Shown here piece after piece: positions 26,309-35,304 of a DNA stretch of 64,000 nt. Origin of the DNA: JAAFJM01 sp964529175. GTDB taxonomy: Bacteria; Bacteroidota; Bacteroidia; UKL13-3. The DNA lies in assembly GCA_964529175.1 (NCBI GenBank), contig CAZGVO010000006.1:186001-250000 (forward strand). Reading direction: 5' to 3'. The position numbers and the translations under genes were made by a program. A model generated the notes under the pieces. It was not told the origin of the DNA, ran no database searches, and worked only from the letters and a program-made list of their open reading frames with translations. The number at the start of each line of letters is the position of its first letter. Within the stretch, counting starts at the first letter, position 1.

Positions 26309-27190
26309 ATGAAAAAAGGTACCGCAACATTATTATTGGTTTTATCTTCTTCATTTTTGTTTGCCCAGCAAGCAAAAGGTGGCAAAAAACCAGCTAAAAC
26401 CAAAGCAAAAACAACTCCAATAGCAACAATAAAGAAAGTAGAAAATAAGATGGATACTAATGAAACAGTAACCGCAAGCGGTTTAAAAGTTAAAATTACA
26501 GAACATGGAACTGGTCGTCAGGTACAAAAAGGCGATAAAGTAACAGCACATTATACTGGCTTACTAACTGATGGTAAAAAGTTTGATAGCTCAAAAGATA
26601 GAAATCAACCATTTTCATTTAAAGTTGGAGTTGGACAAGTAATAGCTGGTTGGGATGAAGGTTTTCAATTATTAAAAGTGGGTGACAAAGCTACTTTTAC
26701 CATTCCTCCTCAAATAGCTTACGGTGCTTCTGGAGCAGGTGGGGGAGTTATTCCGTCAAACGCTACTTTAGTTTTTGATGTAGAAGTTATTGATGCAGTT
26801 GAAGCTCCTAAACCTCGTCCTGCGGTTCCTTACGAAGTTGCTGGATTAGATACAGTAAAAATGCAAAGTGGTTTACGTTTTATAAAAGTAGAATCGGGTA
26901 ATGGTGTAAAGGCGCAACAAGGTAAATATGTTTCGGTACACTATACTGGTTACTTAATGGATGGCAAAAAATTCGATTCATCAGTAGAGCGTGGTGAGCC
27001 AATTGAGTTTCAATTGGGCAGAGGCATGGTTATTAAAGGTTGGGAAGAAGGTATTGAGCTAATGCATGTTGGCGATAAAATGCGTTTTATTATTCCTAGC
27101 GAATTGGCTTATGGCGAAAATGGTGCTCCTGGTGCTATTCCACCAAATGCTACTTTAATATTCGATTGTGAATTAGTAGATGTACAATAA
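26309..27190 (+). CDS. Double-domain FKBP-type peptidyl-prolyl isomerase, exported
   Basis: A 293-residue periplasmic protein with signal peptide ending LFAQQ and a Lys/Ala/Thr-rich linker (about residues 20-45). Two complete FKBP domains follow: residues about 57-165 (TAHYTGLLTDGKKFDSSKDR ... VIAGWDEGFQLLKVGDKATFTIPPQIAYG) and about 185-293 (VSVHYTGYLMDGKKFDSSVERG ... VIKGWEEGIELMHVGDKMRFIIPSELAYGENG). Both keep the catalytic pattern Y, FDSS, V-I-x-G-W, A-Y-G, so both should be active. It closes a four-gene run beginning with nrnA, 14 nt after the previous gene, and is followed by a strong terminator. Confidence 0.9.
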   Translation: MKKGTATLLLVLSSSFLFAQQAKGGKKPAKTKAKTTPIATIKKVENKMDTNETVTASGLKVKITEHGTGRQVQKGDKVTAHYTGLLTDGKKFDSSKDRNQPFSFKVGVGQVIAGWDEGFQLLKVGDKATFTIPPQIAYGASGAGGGVIPSNATLVFDVEVIDAVEAPKPRPAVPYEVAGLDTVKMQSGLRFIKVESGNGVKAQQGKYVSVHYTGYLMDGKKFDSSVERGEPIEFQLGRGMVIKGWEEGIELMHVGDKMRFIIPSELAYGENGAPGAIPPNATLIFDCELVDVQ

Positions 27191-27215
27191 ATAAATATTT
27201 ACATAACAATATATT

Positions 27216-27250
27216 AAAAGTCGGCCGATGCAAAATTGGCCGACTTTTTT
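27216..27250 (+). terminator. Rho-independent terminator of the FKBP operon
   Basis: An 11-bp GC-containing stem (AAAAGTCGGCC with GGCCGACTTTT), 11-nt loop and run of six T. Confidence 0.9.
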
Positions 27251-27253
27251 GTT

Positions 27254-27308
27254 GTTAACGTTATGGTAACATATGGGTAATTTATACATAACCTGAAGGT
27301 AACATTCT
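27254..27308 (+). promoter_or_regulatory. Five-unit 11-bp direct-repeat operator upstream of the TonB receptor gene
   Basis: Five successive 11-mers start at 27254, 27265, 27276, 27287 and 27298: GTTAACG, GGTAACA, GGTAATT, CATAACC and GGTAACA, each followed by four spacer bases. The 7+4 arrangement is the layout of operators bound by OmpR/PhoB-family response regulators (for example the Pho box). The last unit begins 27 nt before a -7-like TTCCTTTG. The same array with identical spacing stands before the gene at 30400. Confidence 0.7.
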
Positions 27309-27324
27309 GTTTAAAAGGTAATAG

Positions 27325-27332
27325 TTCCTTTG
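27325..27332 (+). promoter_or_regulatory. Predicted -7 box (TTCCTTTG) of the TonB receptor gene
   Basis: One mismatch to TAnnTTTG, directly followed by GCGG, as is the -7-like box (TACTTTCGCGG) of the next gene. No -33 motif is seen, which fits an activator-dependent promoter. Confidence 0.45.
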
Positions 27333-27352
27333 CGGCAGGTTAATTTTAGAAA

Positions 27353-30220
27353 ATGAATAAATTATTTAAACATGCACTCGTGTTTGCTTTTATTATTATA
27401 AGCATTCCATTTGTATCGGCCCAAACGGGCAAAATTTCTGGTAAAGTACAAGATAAAAATACCGGAGAAGCTGTTATTTCAGCTGTAGTTAGCATTCCTG
27501 CATTAAGTTTATCAACTGCAACCGATTTTGAAGGAAAGTACATTTTTCAAAACGTAAAAGTTGGAACTTACACATTAACAGTGTCTTATGTTAATTATGT
27601 AAAAAAAGAAATTCCTAATGTATTAGTTGAAGCTAAAGAAACTACAGTTATCAATGTTTCGCTTGAAGAAAAAGAAAGTTTAAAGGCGGTAACCATTAGA
27701 GGTAAAGTTAAAAGAGAAAGTGCGAATGAAGTTTTAATTCAACAAAAAGCAGCTGTAGCAGTTTCTAGTGGTGTATCGGCTGAAGCAATTAGAAAAACAC
27801 CAGATAGAACTACTGCCGATGTTATTAAACGTGTGAGTGGTGCTAGTATTCAAGATGGGAAATTTGCTATAGTTCGTGGATTAGGCGATAGATACAATAT
27901 GGGCTTCATAAATGGCGCTCCATTACCTAGTTCTGAAAGCGATAGAAAAGCATTTAGCTTAGATATTATTCCTGCCGCAGTACTAGATAACATGATGATT
28001 ACCAAAACTGCTACTCCTGATATGCCTGGTGATTTTGCAGGAGGTTTTATTCAAATCAATACCAAAGACATTCCAGACGAAAACAATACTTCGGTTCAAT
28101 TAGGTTTAGGAACACATTCATTAACTACTTTTCAAAATACTAATCGTGTTGGTGGTGGTTCAACAGATTTTTTAGGTTTTGACAACGGTAATAGAGCAAT
28201 TCCTGCTGGATTTCCTGGAACTGATGCTTCAAAAGCAATTAGTGATAATGCTAAATTAGCTGAATATACAAAAGGTTTTAACAATAATTTTGCACCAGAA
28301 AACGTAAGTTTTACCCGTCCTAATTTTAACTTACAAGTTAATAGTAGCCGTAGATGGAAAATTGGTCAAAATGATTTTGGTGTGGTAGGTGCATTAACTT
28401 ACAGTAATTCATTGCGTTATATGCCGTTTACTATTAGAAATGTAGATGGTGCTAGTACTTTAAACGAGTTAGCCAACAATGCTAAGTATGATGGTTCTAC
28501 CTTAGATTACAATAACTACAGAAATACGGTAAACTTAGGAGGTATTTTAAATTTTAGCTATAAAATTGGTAAAAATAACAAGTTGGTATTTAAAAACTTA
28601 ATTACCCAAACGGGAGATGATCAAACCATTACCAGAACTGGAAGCTCAATTAAAGGTGTTAACGACCCAATTGAATCGCAAGTAGAGCGTAAGTTTCAGC
28701 ATTACATATACCAATACCAACAAAGTAGAATGATTAGTTCTCAGTTTGGTGGCGATCATTTTTTTACTGGTTCAAAAATAAAAGTTAACTATACTTTAGG
28801 TTATAATAACTTAAAAAAGGAAATGCCTGATTTTAAACGTTTGTTTTACCAAGCAGATAGAAATCAGTCAACTGAGTTTGGTGCTACAGAAGCACAAATA
28901 TTAGATAACCCAAGTTCGTTTTCGGTAGCTAATAGCGGAAGATTCACTTCTAATTTATTGGAGAATAGTTTCAGTGCAAATTATAGTGCTACCATTCCGT
29001 TTAGCTTTTTACCAAAAGTGTTTGCTCGTAACGAGTTAAAAGTTGGTGGAATGAACATGTACAGAACGCGCGATTTTAATGCAAGAAACTTTGTTTATGC
29101 ATTTAACGGAAATGTATTTGACAGAAACATTTTACAAAGTGATGTAAATACATTGTTTAACAATATTGGCGAAAATGGTATTTTCCAAAAAGAAATGACT
29201 CAAAAGTTTGATTCGTACAATGCAAACTCAACTTTAACAGCTGGATTTGTAATGTTAAATCAAAAACTAAGTAGCTTAAGATTGATTTATGGTGTAAGGG
29301 TTGAAAACTTTAACCAACAAGTTAACTCGTTCGATAACAGTGGTGCTCCTGTAAAAATTAATAATACAGTGTTAGATTTTTTACCTTCGGTAAATGCAAT
29401 TTATGAAATTACAGGTAAACAAAATTTACGTTTAGGTTATGCTAAAACAGTTTCTCGTCCTGAGTTCAGGGAGTTTGCTCCATTAGCATTTTTTGAAGTA
29501 AACTATAATGGTGTAGTAACAGGAAATCCAAACTTGGTTAGAGCTACTATTGATAATTTTGATTTGAAATGGGAAATGTTCCCTTCTGCTGGTCAAACTT
29601 TTTCAGTTAATCCATTTTATAAAAGATTTACTAATCCAGTTGAGTTAATAGCTAATCCTGCTTTAGATGGTGCTTTGCAATTTACTTATGGTAATGCAGC
29701 TGCAGCTTATAATTATGGTGTGGAGTTAGAAGCAAGAGTTACTTTAAGTACCTTTACTAAAAACAAAGCGGGTATATTAAACAGATTTACAGTGTATTCT
29801 AATTACAGCTATATACAGTCAGAAGTTAACGTAGGTGCAATGGGTGGAGCGGTAACTAATAGACCTTTACAAGGGCAATCGCCTTATGTATTTAATGCAG
29901 GTGTTAACTACAGTAATCCTAAAAAATTCTTTGATATTACTTTAAATGCAAATAGAGTTGGAAGACGTATAGCATTTGTGGGTACTCAAGATAATTTTAC
30001 TATTTGGGAAAACCCAAGAACTATATTGGATGCGAGTATTTCAAAAACATTCAAAAAGAAATTGATAGCCAAATTAACTATGGGTGATTTATTAGCTCAA
30101 AATTTAGTTTTCTATCAAGATTTAAATAAAAACGGTAACTACGATGAAGGTAAAGATATTGCTACTTTCAACTACCGTTATGGGTTCACAACTTCATTTT
30201 CATTAACCTATAATTTTTAG
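27353..30220 (+). CDS. TonB-dependent receptor
   Basis: A 955-residue outer-membrane receptor. The signal peptide ends FVSAQ; residues about 25-110 are a carboxypeptidase-regulatory-like domain (ISGKVQDKNTGEAVISAVVSI). The plug begins near 125 and shows ADVIKRVSGASIQDGKFAIVRGLGDRYN, FSLDIIPAAVLDNMMITKTATPDMPGDFAGGFIQINTKD, typical of the TonB receptor plug. A long barrel follows, ending in FTTSFSLTYNF with a terminal Phe. It presumably imports a scarce nutrient with TonB energy. The operator array upstream and the similarly controlled secreted protein downstream suggest a nutrient-limitation response; the nutrient is unknown. Confidence 0.92.
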   Translation: MNKLFKHALVFAFIIISIPFVSAQTGKISGKVQDKNTGEAVISAVVSIPALSLSTATDFEGKYIFQNVKVGTYTLTVSYVNYVKKEIPNVLVEAKETTVINVSLEEKESLKAVTIRGKVKRESANEVLIQQKAAVAVSSGVSAEAIRKTPDRTTADVIKRVSGASIQDGKFAIVRGLGDRYNMGFINGAPLPSSESDRKAFSLDIIPAAVLDNMMITKTATPDMPGDFAGGFIQINTKDIPDENNTSVQLGLGTHSLTTFQNTNRVGGGSTDFLGFDNGNRAIPAGFPGTDASKAISDNAKLAEYTKGFNNNFAPENVSFTRPNFNLQVNSSRRWKIGQNDFGVVGALTYSNSLRYMPFTIRNVDGASTLNELANNAKYDGSTLDYNNYRNTVNLGGILNFSYKIGKNNKLVFKNLITQTGDDQTITRTGSSIKGVNDPIESQVERKFQHYIYQYQQSRMISSQFGGDHFFTGSKIKVNYTLGYNNLKKEMPDFKRLFYQADRNQSTEFGATEAQILDNPSSFSVANSGRFTSNLLENSFSANYSATIPFSFLPKVFARNELKVGGMNMYRTRDFNARNFVYAFNGNVFDRNILQSDVNTLFNNIGENGIFQKEMTQKFDSYNANSTLTAGFVMLNQKLSSLRLIYGVRVENFNQQVNSFDNSGAPVKINNTVLDFLPSVNAIYEITGKQNLRLGYAKTVSRPEFREFAPLAFFEVNYNGVVTGNPNLVRATIDNFDLKWEMFPSAGQTFSVNPFYKRFTNPVELIANPALDGALQFTYGNAAAAYNYGVELEARVTLSTFTKNKAGILNRFTVYSNYSYIQSEVNVGAMGGAVTNRPLQGQSPYVFNAGVNYSNPKKFFDITLNANRVGRRIAFVGTQDNFTIWENPRTILDASISKTFKKKLIAKLTMGDLLAQNLVFYQDLNKNGNYDEGKDIATFNYRYGFTTSFSLTYNF

Positions 30221-30255
30221 TTGTTTTTGTATTCAAAAAAATAGCTATTTAAACT

Positions 30256-30285
30256 AAACCCTGTAAGAAGTTGCAGGGTTTTTTT
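30256..30285 (+). terminator. Rho-independent terminator
   Basis: AAACCCTGTAA pairs with TTGCAGGGTTT (one mismatch) around a 4-nt loop, followed by T residues. It separates the receptor gene from the next, which therefore has its own promoter. Confidence 0.82.
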
Positions 30286-30299
30286 ATGCCCAAAAAGTA

Positions 30300-30354
30300 C
30301 TTAACATTTAAGTAATACTACATTTACCTAAGCATAACTTTGCAGTAACATATA
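30300..30354 (+). promoter_or_regulatory. Second five-unit 11-bp direct-repeat operator
   Basis: 11-mers start at 30300, 30311, 30322, 30333 and 30344: CTTAACA, AGTAATA, ATTTACC, CATAACT and AGTAACA plus four spacer bases each; a weak sixth unit (CACAATA) follows. The fifth unit begins 27 nt before the -7-like TACTTTCG, exactly the distance found in the array before the receptor gene. Confidence 0.68.
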
Positions 30355-30370
30355 CACAATAGCGGCAATC

Positions 30371-30378
30371 TACTTTCG
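30371..30378 (+). promoter_or_regulatory. Predicted -7 box (TACTTTCG) of the large secreted-protein gene
   Basis: One mismatch to TAnnTTTG. It is aligned with the receptor's TTCCTTTG when the two operator arrays are superposed, and both are followed by CGG. Confidence 0.45.
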
Positions 30379-30399
30379 CGGATATTTATTTAATAACAA

Positions 30400-33300
30400 A
30401 TGAAAACAAAGATTTCCTTATTAATTCTAGCTGTAATGATTTATAGCAATGGTTTTGCTCAGTTTTTCGATTCAGTTCCCTTTCGTGGAGCTTTTGGAGT
30501 AAACGGAACTACTAAGAATATTTCATCAGGTTATAATCCTGATCCAACTAACACTTCGGCTGATTGGAGTAAACCTTGGGCTAATTGGAACCCAAATGCT
30601 ACTGCATATCCAGGCGATGCTGGTTACAACTCAAGTAACCCTCAATTTTTCACAGTAGGAACTGCTGCAGAAAAAGTAGTATTAAGTGGCGATATTGCTT
30701 CTGACTTAACTTTATCAAGTAACAAATGGTACGAAATTAGTGGAACAATCCACGTTTTAAATGGTGCTACTTTAACCATTCCAGCTGGAACTTGTTTACG
30801 CGGAAGTACTTCAAATATTGGTGTTTTAATTATTGCTAAAGGCGGTAAAATAAATGCAGTGGGTACTAAAGATCATCCAATTGTAATTACTTCAGGTAAA
30901 GCTGCTGGCTCACGTGTTCGTGCTGATTGGGGTGGATTATTATTAATTGGTAATGCTCACACTAACACACCTGGAGGCGCTCGTCAATATGAAGCTTTAC
31001 CTTCTGATCCATTAGCTAATTATGGTGGTGGATTAAATCCGAACGATGCTGACAACAGTGGTACAATGCGTTATATGCGTATTGAATTTGCTGGTTTCAA
31101 TTACTTACCAGATCAAGAAATTAACGGTATTACCTTTGCTGGAGTTGGTAGTGGCACTAAAGCTGATTATTTAATGGTTAGTTTTTCAAACGATGATAAT
31201 TTTGAATGGTTTGGTGGTGCTGTAAATCATAAATACTTAATTTCATTCGCAAGTACTGACGATGAGTTTGATATGGACGAAGGATACAATGGTAAATGTC
31301 AATATTTATTAGGAGTGCGTAATCCTGCTGTTTTCGAAACTTCACCAACTGGTACATCAAATGGTTTAGAGCATGATAATAATACTGGCTTAGGCACTTC
31401 AGGTGTTATTAATCCAAATACCCCAACCCCAACTCCAACCACTGCTCCAGTTATTTCTAATTTGACTTTGGTTGGTCCAATTAAAGCAGGTTCTAACAGA
31501 ACCACATTATCAACTACCGCAAACTCTCGTTTTGGTAGAGCTTTAGAGTATAGAACAAATGTTTCTACTTCGGTTTTTAACTCAGTAATTTGGGGTTATC
31601 CAACATTATTCCAATTAGGTAACCCAACAGGAACTTTCCCTGCTAGTACCCAAACTAGAGCTTTTGATGATCAATTATCGTTAAGAAACTCAACTTTTAT
31701 TTCAACTGCTACTGGAAGTGATGTTAGATTTAACAGTCAAAATGCGCCAACTTATAACAGTGTAAGTTTAAGTACTACTTGGATGCGTAATTGGTTAATT
31801 AATGGTCCAACGGTTGGTTTTACAGGTGCTACTGATAATGATACAGTTAGAACAACTCTAACAGTAGGAACTGAATTTACAAACCCAGTTTATTCAGGTA
31901 CTACTAATGGTGCCTTAAATCAATTAGATTTTACTGGTGTTGATTACACTTTAGCGGTTGGAAGTCCATTTGCAAATGCATCAAACTTTAGCCATCCAAA
32001 AATTTCGGTAGTTCCTACTCCAAGTGTAGCTATTACACCTTCAAATTTAGCATCATTTAATATTATTTTAGGCCAAACTTTACCAGTTAAATGGGTGGTG
32101 TTAACTGCAAGTGCTTTAGCTGGTAATGTTAATATTACTGCACCAACTAATTTTGAAATTTCGTGGAGCAAAACCACTGGTTGGGCTGCAAATATCTCTA
32201 AAAATGGTCCTACAGTAAACGATACTATTTTTATTCGTTTTAACAGAACTACTACTGGTTCTAACAACGGTTTCTTGAATGTTTCTTCAACAGTTTCAGC
32301 TGATTTTAGCCCTCTAAATATTGCATTAAGTGGAACTGCTGTAGCTCCTGCTGCTGCATATTTAAATGTAACTGAAAGTGGGTTAAGTTTTAACAATGCT
32401 GTTGGCGCTCCAACTACTGCTATGTTCAGTATTTTAGGTAAAAACTTAGTTGATACAGTAGCTTTGGTTGCTCCTGCTAATTTCGAAATTTCGTTAAATG
32501 CTACTTCGGGTTTTGCACAAACTTTAACTTTAAATAATCCTGTTAAACCTTCGTTTGCATCTACTTTAGTATATGTAAGATACAATCCTACTACCGCATC
32601 TACTCATAGTGGAAACTTGGTTATTTCATCTAAAACTATTGATGCTATCAATATTGCTTTAACTGGTAATTCAGCTGCTACTTTAACTTCATCACCTGCT
32701 CAATTAACTGAAATTGCTACTGTAGTTGGAACTCCATCAATGGCTTATGCTATTTCATTATCAGGTGTTAAATTAAGCGATACAGTAAAAGTTGTAGCTC
32801 CTGCTGGTTTCCAATTGTCAATTGATTCAGTATTTACAACTCCAGTTACTTCATTAAACTTAAATATTCCTACTGCTGCAGTATTGGCCAATACCAAAGT
32901 GTATGTACGTTACAATCCATCATCAGCTGGTACAGCTTCGGGTAACGTAGCTATTTCAAGCACTGGTGCCGCTACCAGAAACATTGCTGTAACAGGTAGA
33001 GCTTTAGCTGCTAATGCAAAAGCAGTAGCTGCTTATTCAACTGCTTATTCATTAGTATTTACTACTATTTTTACAACTCCTGCTGTTCCTTCATCAGCTC
33101 AAATTATTACAGTTAGCGGTATGAATTTAGGAACTGATTCATTGGTTGTTACTGCTCCTTCAAGCTTTGAAGTATCTTTAGATAATTCAAATTATGTATC
33201 GGTAATTAAGTTAGCAAATACTGCTGGAATAGTTGCTCCAACTATGGTTTATGTGCGTTACAATCCAGTTGTTCAATCGGCACAAAACCAACAGTTATAT

Positions 33301-34323
33301 GTTCATGTTTCTTCAGCAAATCCTTCAACTACTTCAAGTGCTACCAATGTGGTAATGTTTGTAAATGGAAATTCATCTCCGGCTATTACGGTTAATTCTA
33401 CAGTTGAGCCAACTTTATATACTACATTTGGTAAACCGTCTGTTGCTTCATCAGTAGTTATTAATGGAACTCGTTTAGTTGATAATGTTATTGCAACTGC
33501 TCCTGTTGGTTTCGAATTATCTTTAGATTCAGTTAACTTTACTACTTCGGTAACTATTAATAAAACAGGTACTACTTTAGCTAACACTACAGTTTACATT
33601 CGCTTTAACCCAAGTGTAGCTGGCGCTTCCGCTCCTAATAGCTTTGTATCGTTCAATACAGTGAATGGTGCTGCTGTTCCTGTTGCAGTTTCAGGTATCG
33701 CTGTTGTTCCTGCTACTCCAATTGTTTCATTATCTACTGCTAATTTACCAATGTTTACTACTAACGGTGTGGTTCCAACTGCTCCAGTTTCATTTACATT
33801 CAACGCACAAAACTTAGTAGCTGATTTAGCTATAACAGTTGGTAACGATTTTGAACTTTCAAACGATTCAGTAACTTATAAAAACACTTGGAATATTACT
33901 CCTGATGTAGATGGTAATATTGGAACTACTAAATTATTCTGTCGCTTTAAACGCGCTACTACTGGTTCAGTTAGCGATAGTATCAAATTTAACAGTACTA
34001 ATTTAGTTGAACAAGCAATTGCTTTAACTGGTAAAAATACTACTGGCGTAGTTGAAGTAAATGCAGTTTCTGCTTTAAAATTATATCCAAATCCTGCTAG
34101 CAGCCAAGTTGCAGTTGAGTTTGAATTAAACGAAAATAGCCAAGTAACTATTGCTATAGTTGATTTGAGTGGTAAAATAGTTGGAACTACAGTTTCTAAC
34201 CAATTTAATAAAGGTTTTAACAGTGTAGAAATTCCTACTAGCGATTTATTAAATGGTTTCTATTTTGTAAACATTGTTTCAGAAAAAGGAGCTAAAACTG
34301 CTAAACTTTCAGTTATTAAATAA
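30400..34323 (+). CDS. Giant T9SS-secreted protein with parallel-beta-helix-like head and repeated Ig-like modules
   Basis: A 1307-residue exported protein. After the signal peptide (ending GFAQ) residues about 30-520 form a head seen in many Bacteroidota secreted proteins: WYEISGTIHVLNGATLTIPAGT, VLIIAKGGKINAVGTKDHPIVITS, DWGGLLLIGNA, YMRIEFAGFNY, which read as a right-handed beta-helix. From about 540 to 1215 come six repeats of about 100 residues of the pattern G-x-x-L-x-D-x-V-x-V-x-APxxFEISLD...VYVRYNP, Ig-like. The last 85 residues (LKLYPNPASSQVAVEFELNE ... GFYFVNI) are a type A T9SS sorting domain. It shares its operator design with the receptor upstream. Very rich in Thr, Ser, Ala and Val; no catalytic site recognised. 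Confidence 0.85.
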   Translation: MKTKISLLILAVMIYSNGFAQFFDSVPFRGAFGVNGTTKNISSGYNPDPTNTSADWSKPWANWNPNATAYPGDAGYNSSNPQFFTVGTAAEKVVLSGDIASDLTLSSNKWYEISGTIHVLNGATLTIPAGTCLRGSTSNIGVLIIAKGGKINAVGTKDHPIVITSGKAAGSRVRADWGGLLLIGNAHTNTPGGARQYEALPSDPLANYGGGLNPNDADNSGTMRYMRIEFAGFNYLPDQEINGITFAGVGSGTKADYLMVSFSNDDNFEWFGGAVNHKYLISFASTDDEFDMDEGYNGKCQYLLGVRNPAVFETSPTGTSNGLEHDNNTGLGTSGVINPNTPTPTPTTAPVISNLTLVGPIKAGSNRTTLSTTANSRFGRALEYRTNVSTSVFNSVIWGYPTLFQLGNPTGTFPASTQTRAFDDQLSLRNSTFISTATGSDVRFNSQNAPTYNSVSLSTTWMRNWLINGPTVGFTGATDNDTVRTTLTVGTEFTNPVYSGTTNGALNQLDFTGVDYTLAVGSPFANASNFSHPKISVVPTPSVAITPSNLASFNIILGQTLPVKWVVLTASALAGNVNITAPTNFEISWSKTTGWAANISKNGPTVNDTIFIRFNRTTTGSNNGFLNVSSTVSADFSPLNIALSGTAVAPAAAYLNVTESGLSFNNAVGAPTTAMFSILGKNLVDTVALVAPANFEISLNATSGFAQTLTLNNPVKPSFASTLVYVRYNPTTASTHSGNLVISSKTIDAINIALTGNSAATLTSSPAQLTEIATVVGTPSMAYAISLSGVKLSDTVKVVAPAGFQLSIDSVFTTPVTSLNLNIPTAAVLANTKVYVRYNPSSAGTASGNVAISSTGAATRNIAVTGRALAANAKAVAAYSTAYSLVFTTIFTTPAVPSSAQIITVSGMNLGTDSLVVTAPSSFEVSLDNSNYVSVIKLANTAGIVAPTMVYVRYNPVVQSAQNQQLYVHVSSANPSTTSSATNVVMFVNGNSSPAITVNSTVEPTLYTTFGKPSVASSVVINGTRLVDNVIATAPVGFELSLDSVNFTTSVTINKTGTTLANTTVYIRFNPSVAGASAPNSFVSFNTVNGAAVPVAVSGIAVVPATPIVSLSTANLPMFTTNGVVPTAPVSFTFNAQNLVADLAITVGNDFELSNDSVTYKNTWNITPDVDGNIGTTKLFCRFKRATTGSVSDSIKFNSTNLVEQAIALTGKNTTGVVEVNAVSALKLYPNPASSQVAVEFELNENSQVTIAIVDLSGKIVGTTVSNQFNKGFNSVEIPTSDLLNGFYFVNIVSEKGAKTAKLSVIK

Positions 34324-34339
34324 ATAAACTTTCAAATAT

Positions 34340-34366
34340 AAAAAGCGGCTTATAAACCGCTTTTTA
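34340..34366 (+). terminator. Rho-independent terminator (first of two)
   Basis: A 9-bp stem AAAAAGCGG/CCGCTTTTT around an 8-nt loop, followed by AT-rich sequence, 16 nt after the stop codon. Confidence 0.8.
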
Positions 34367-34385
34367 TAATTTGTTTAAGATTTGT

Positions 34386-34414
34386 AAAGCACCGCTTTGG
34401 CGGTGCTTTTTTTG
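34386..34414 (+). terminator. Rho-independent terminator (second of two)
   Basis: A perfect 10-bp GC-rich stem (34386-34395 with 34400-34409), 4-nt loop and a run of T. A tandem pair of terminators insulates the following gene from the strong upstream unit. Confidence 0.88.
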
Positions 34415-34441
34415 TTTGCTAAGTTTTTCAATAACATACAA

Positions 34442-34449
34442 TATATTTG
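34442..34449 (+). promoter_or_regulatory. Predicted -7 box (TATATTTG) of prmA
   Basis: Exact TAnnTTTG match 18 nt before the start codon. Confidence 0.5.
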
Positions 34450-34467
34450 CCACCTTAATTTTTTATT

Positions 34468-35304
34468 ATGACTAACTACAAAGTTTTCCAAATTAATTGC
34501 GGTGCCGATTTAACTGATATTTTAATAGCTGAATTAGCCGAAATTGGCTTTGAAGGATTTTTGGAAAATGAAACTGGTTTTGAAGCCTATTTATTAGAAA
34601 GTGAATACAATGAAAATTTATTCAAAGAAACTATAAGTAATTATGGTTTAGCCCAAAATCAAATAATTGAAAACACCATTCCTCAACAAAATTGGAATGC
34701 ACAATGGGAAAGTAGTTTTGAGCCTGTTATAGTTAGCAATCAATTAATTATAAAAGCACCTTTCCATCAAATTGAACAAAAATATCCTTACGAAATAATT
34801 ATTCAACCTAAAACTTCGTTTGGAACTGGCCACCACGAAACCACGCAAAGCATCATGGAGTTAATGCTTAAAATGGATTTTAAAAACAAAACCGTTTTTG
34901 ATTATGGTTGTGGCACAGGTGTTTTGGCTATATTAGCTTCGCAATTAGGCGCTACCAGTATTTTTGCTAACGATATTGACGATTGGGCTTTTGAAAATGT
35001 AGGTGAAAATGCTGCTATGAATAGCATAACCAATATTGATTACCAAAAAGGCGATTTAAGCATTGTTCCCAATACTGAATACGATATTATTTTAGCCAAT
35101 ATCAATAAAAATATTTTACTGAAAAGTTTTGAGCAATTAAGCAAACATGTTAAAGCAAACGGAATAGTTTTAATAAGCGGTTTTTATGAATCTGATTTAG
35201 CCGATTTATTGGACTGCTGCCAAGCTTTTGGCTTACAATTACAACAAAAAGTAGTTACCAATAATTGGTGTGCTGCGGTGTTGGTTATGGCTTCTGGCCG
35301 CTAG
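34468..35304 (+). CDS. prmA: Ribosomal protein L11 methyltransferase
   Basis: A 278-residue SAM-dependent methyltransferase that modifies ribosomal protein L11 in the cytoplasm. The N-terminal substrate-recognition domain (about 1-100) precedes a Rossmann core with TSFGTGHHETTQSIMELM, motif I VFDYGCGTGVLAI, the acidic post-I residue in ANDIDDWA and motif IV IILANINKNIL. The TGHHETT signature before motif I is specific to PrmA. Length is normal. The last codons (ASGR, then stop) run into a local repeat (CTGGCCGCTnGCT), which may have altered the C-terminus slightly. Confidence 0.93.
   Translation: MTNYKVFQINCGADLTDILIAELAEIGFEGFLENETGFEAYLLESEYNENLFKETISNYGLAQNQIIENTIPQQNWNAQWESSFEPVIVSNQLIIKAPFHQIEQKYPYEIIIQPKTSFGTGHHETTQSIMELMLKMDFKNKTVFDYGCGTGVLAILASQLGATSIFANDIDDWAFENVGENAAMNSITNIDYQKGDLSIVPNTEYDIILANINKNILLKSFEQLSKHVKANGIVLISGFYESDLADLLDCCQAFGLQLQQKVVTNNWCAAVLVMASGR

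Noticed and set aside
31944..32585. 213-codon open frame on the minus strand inside the giant T9SS gene
   Set aside because: It is antisense to a clearly coding repeat region; its openness follows from the biased ACT/GCT/GTT codons of the real gene, and its protein has no signal or family features. The similar minus-strand frames at 33303-33587 and 33594-33803 are explained in the same way.
30400..34323. CRISPR-like periodicity suggested by the recurring DNA of the Ig-like modules
   Set aside because: The repeats are about 300 nt, divergent and coding; no short identical repeats with unique spacers occur in the window.
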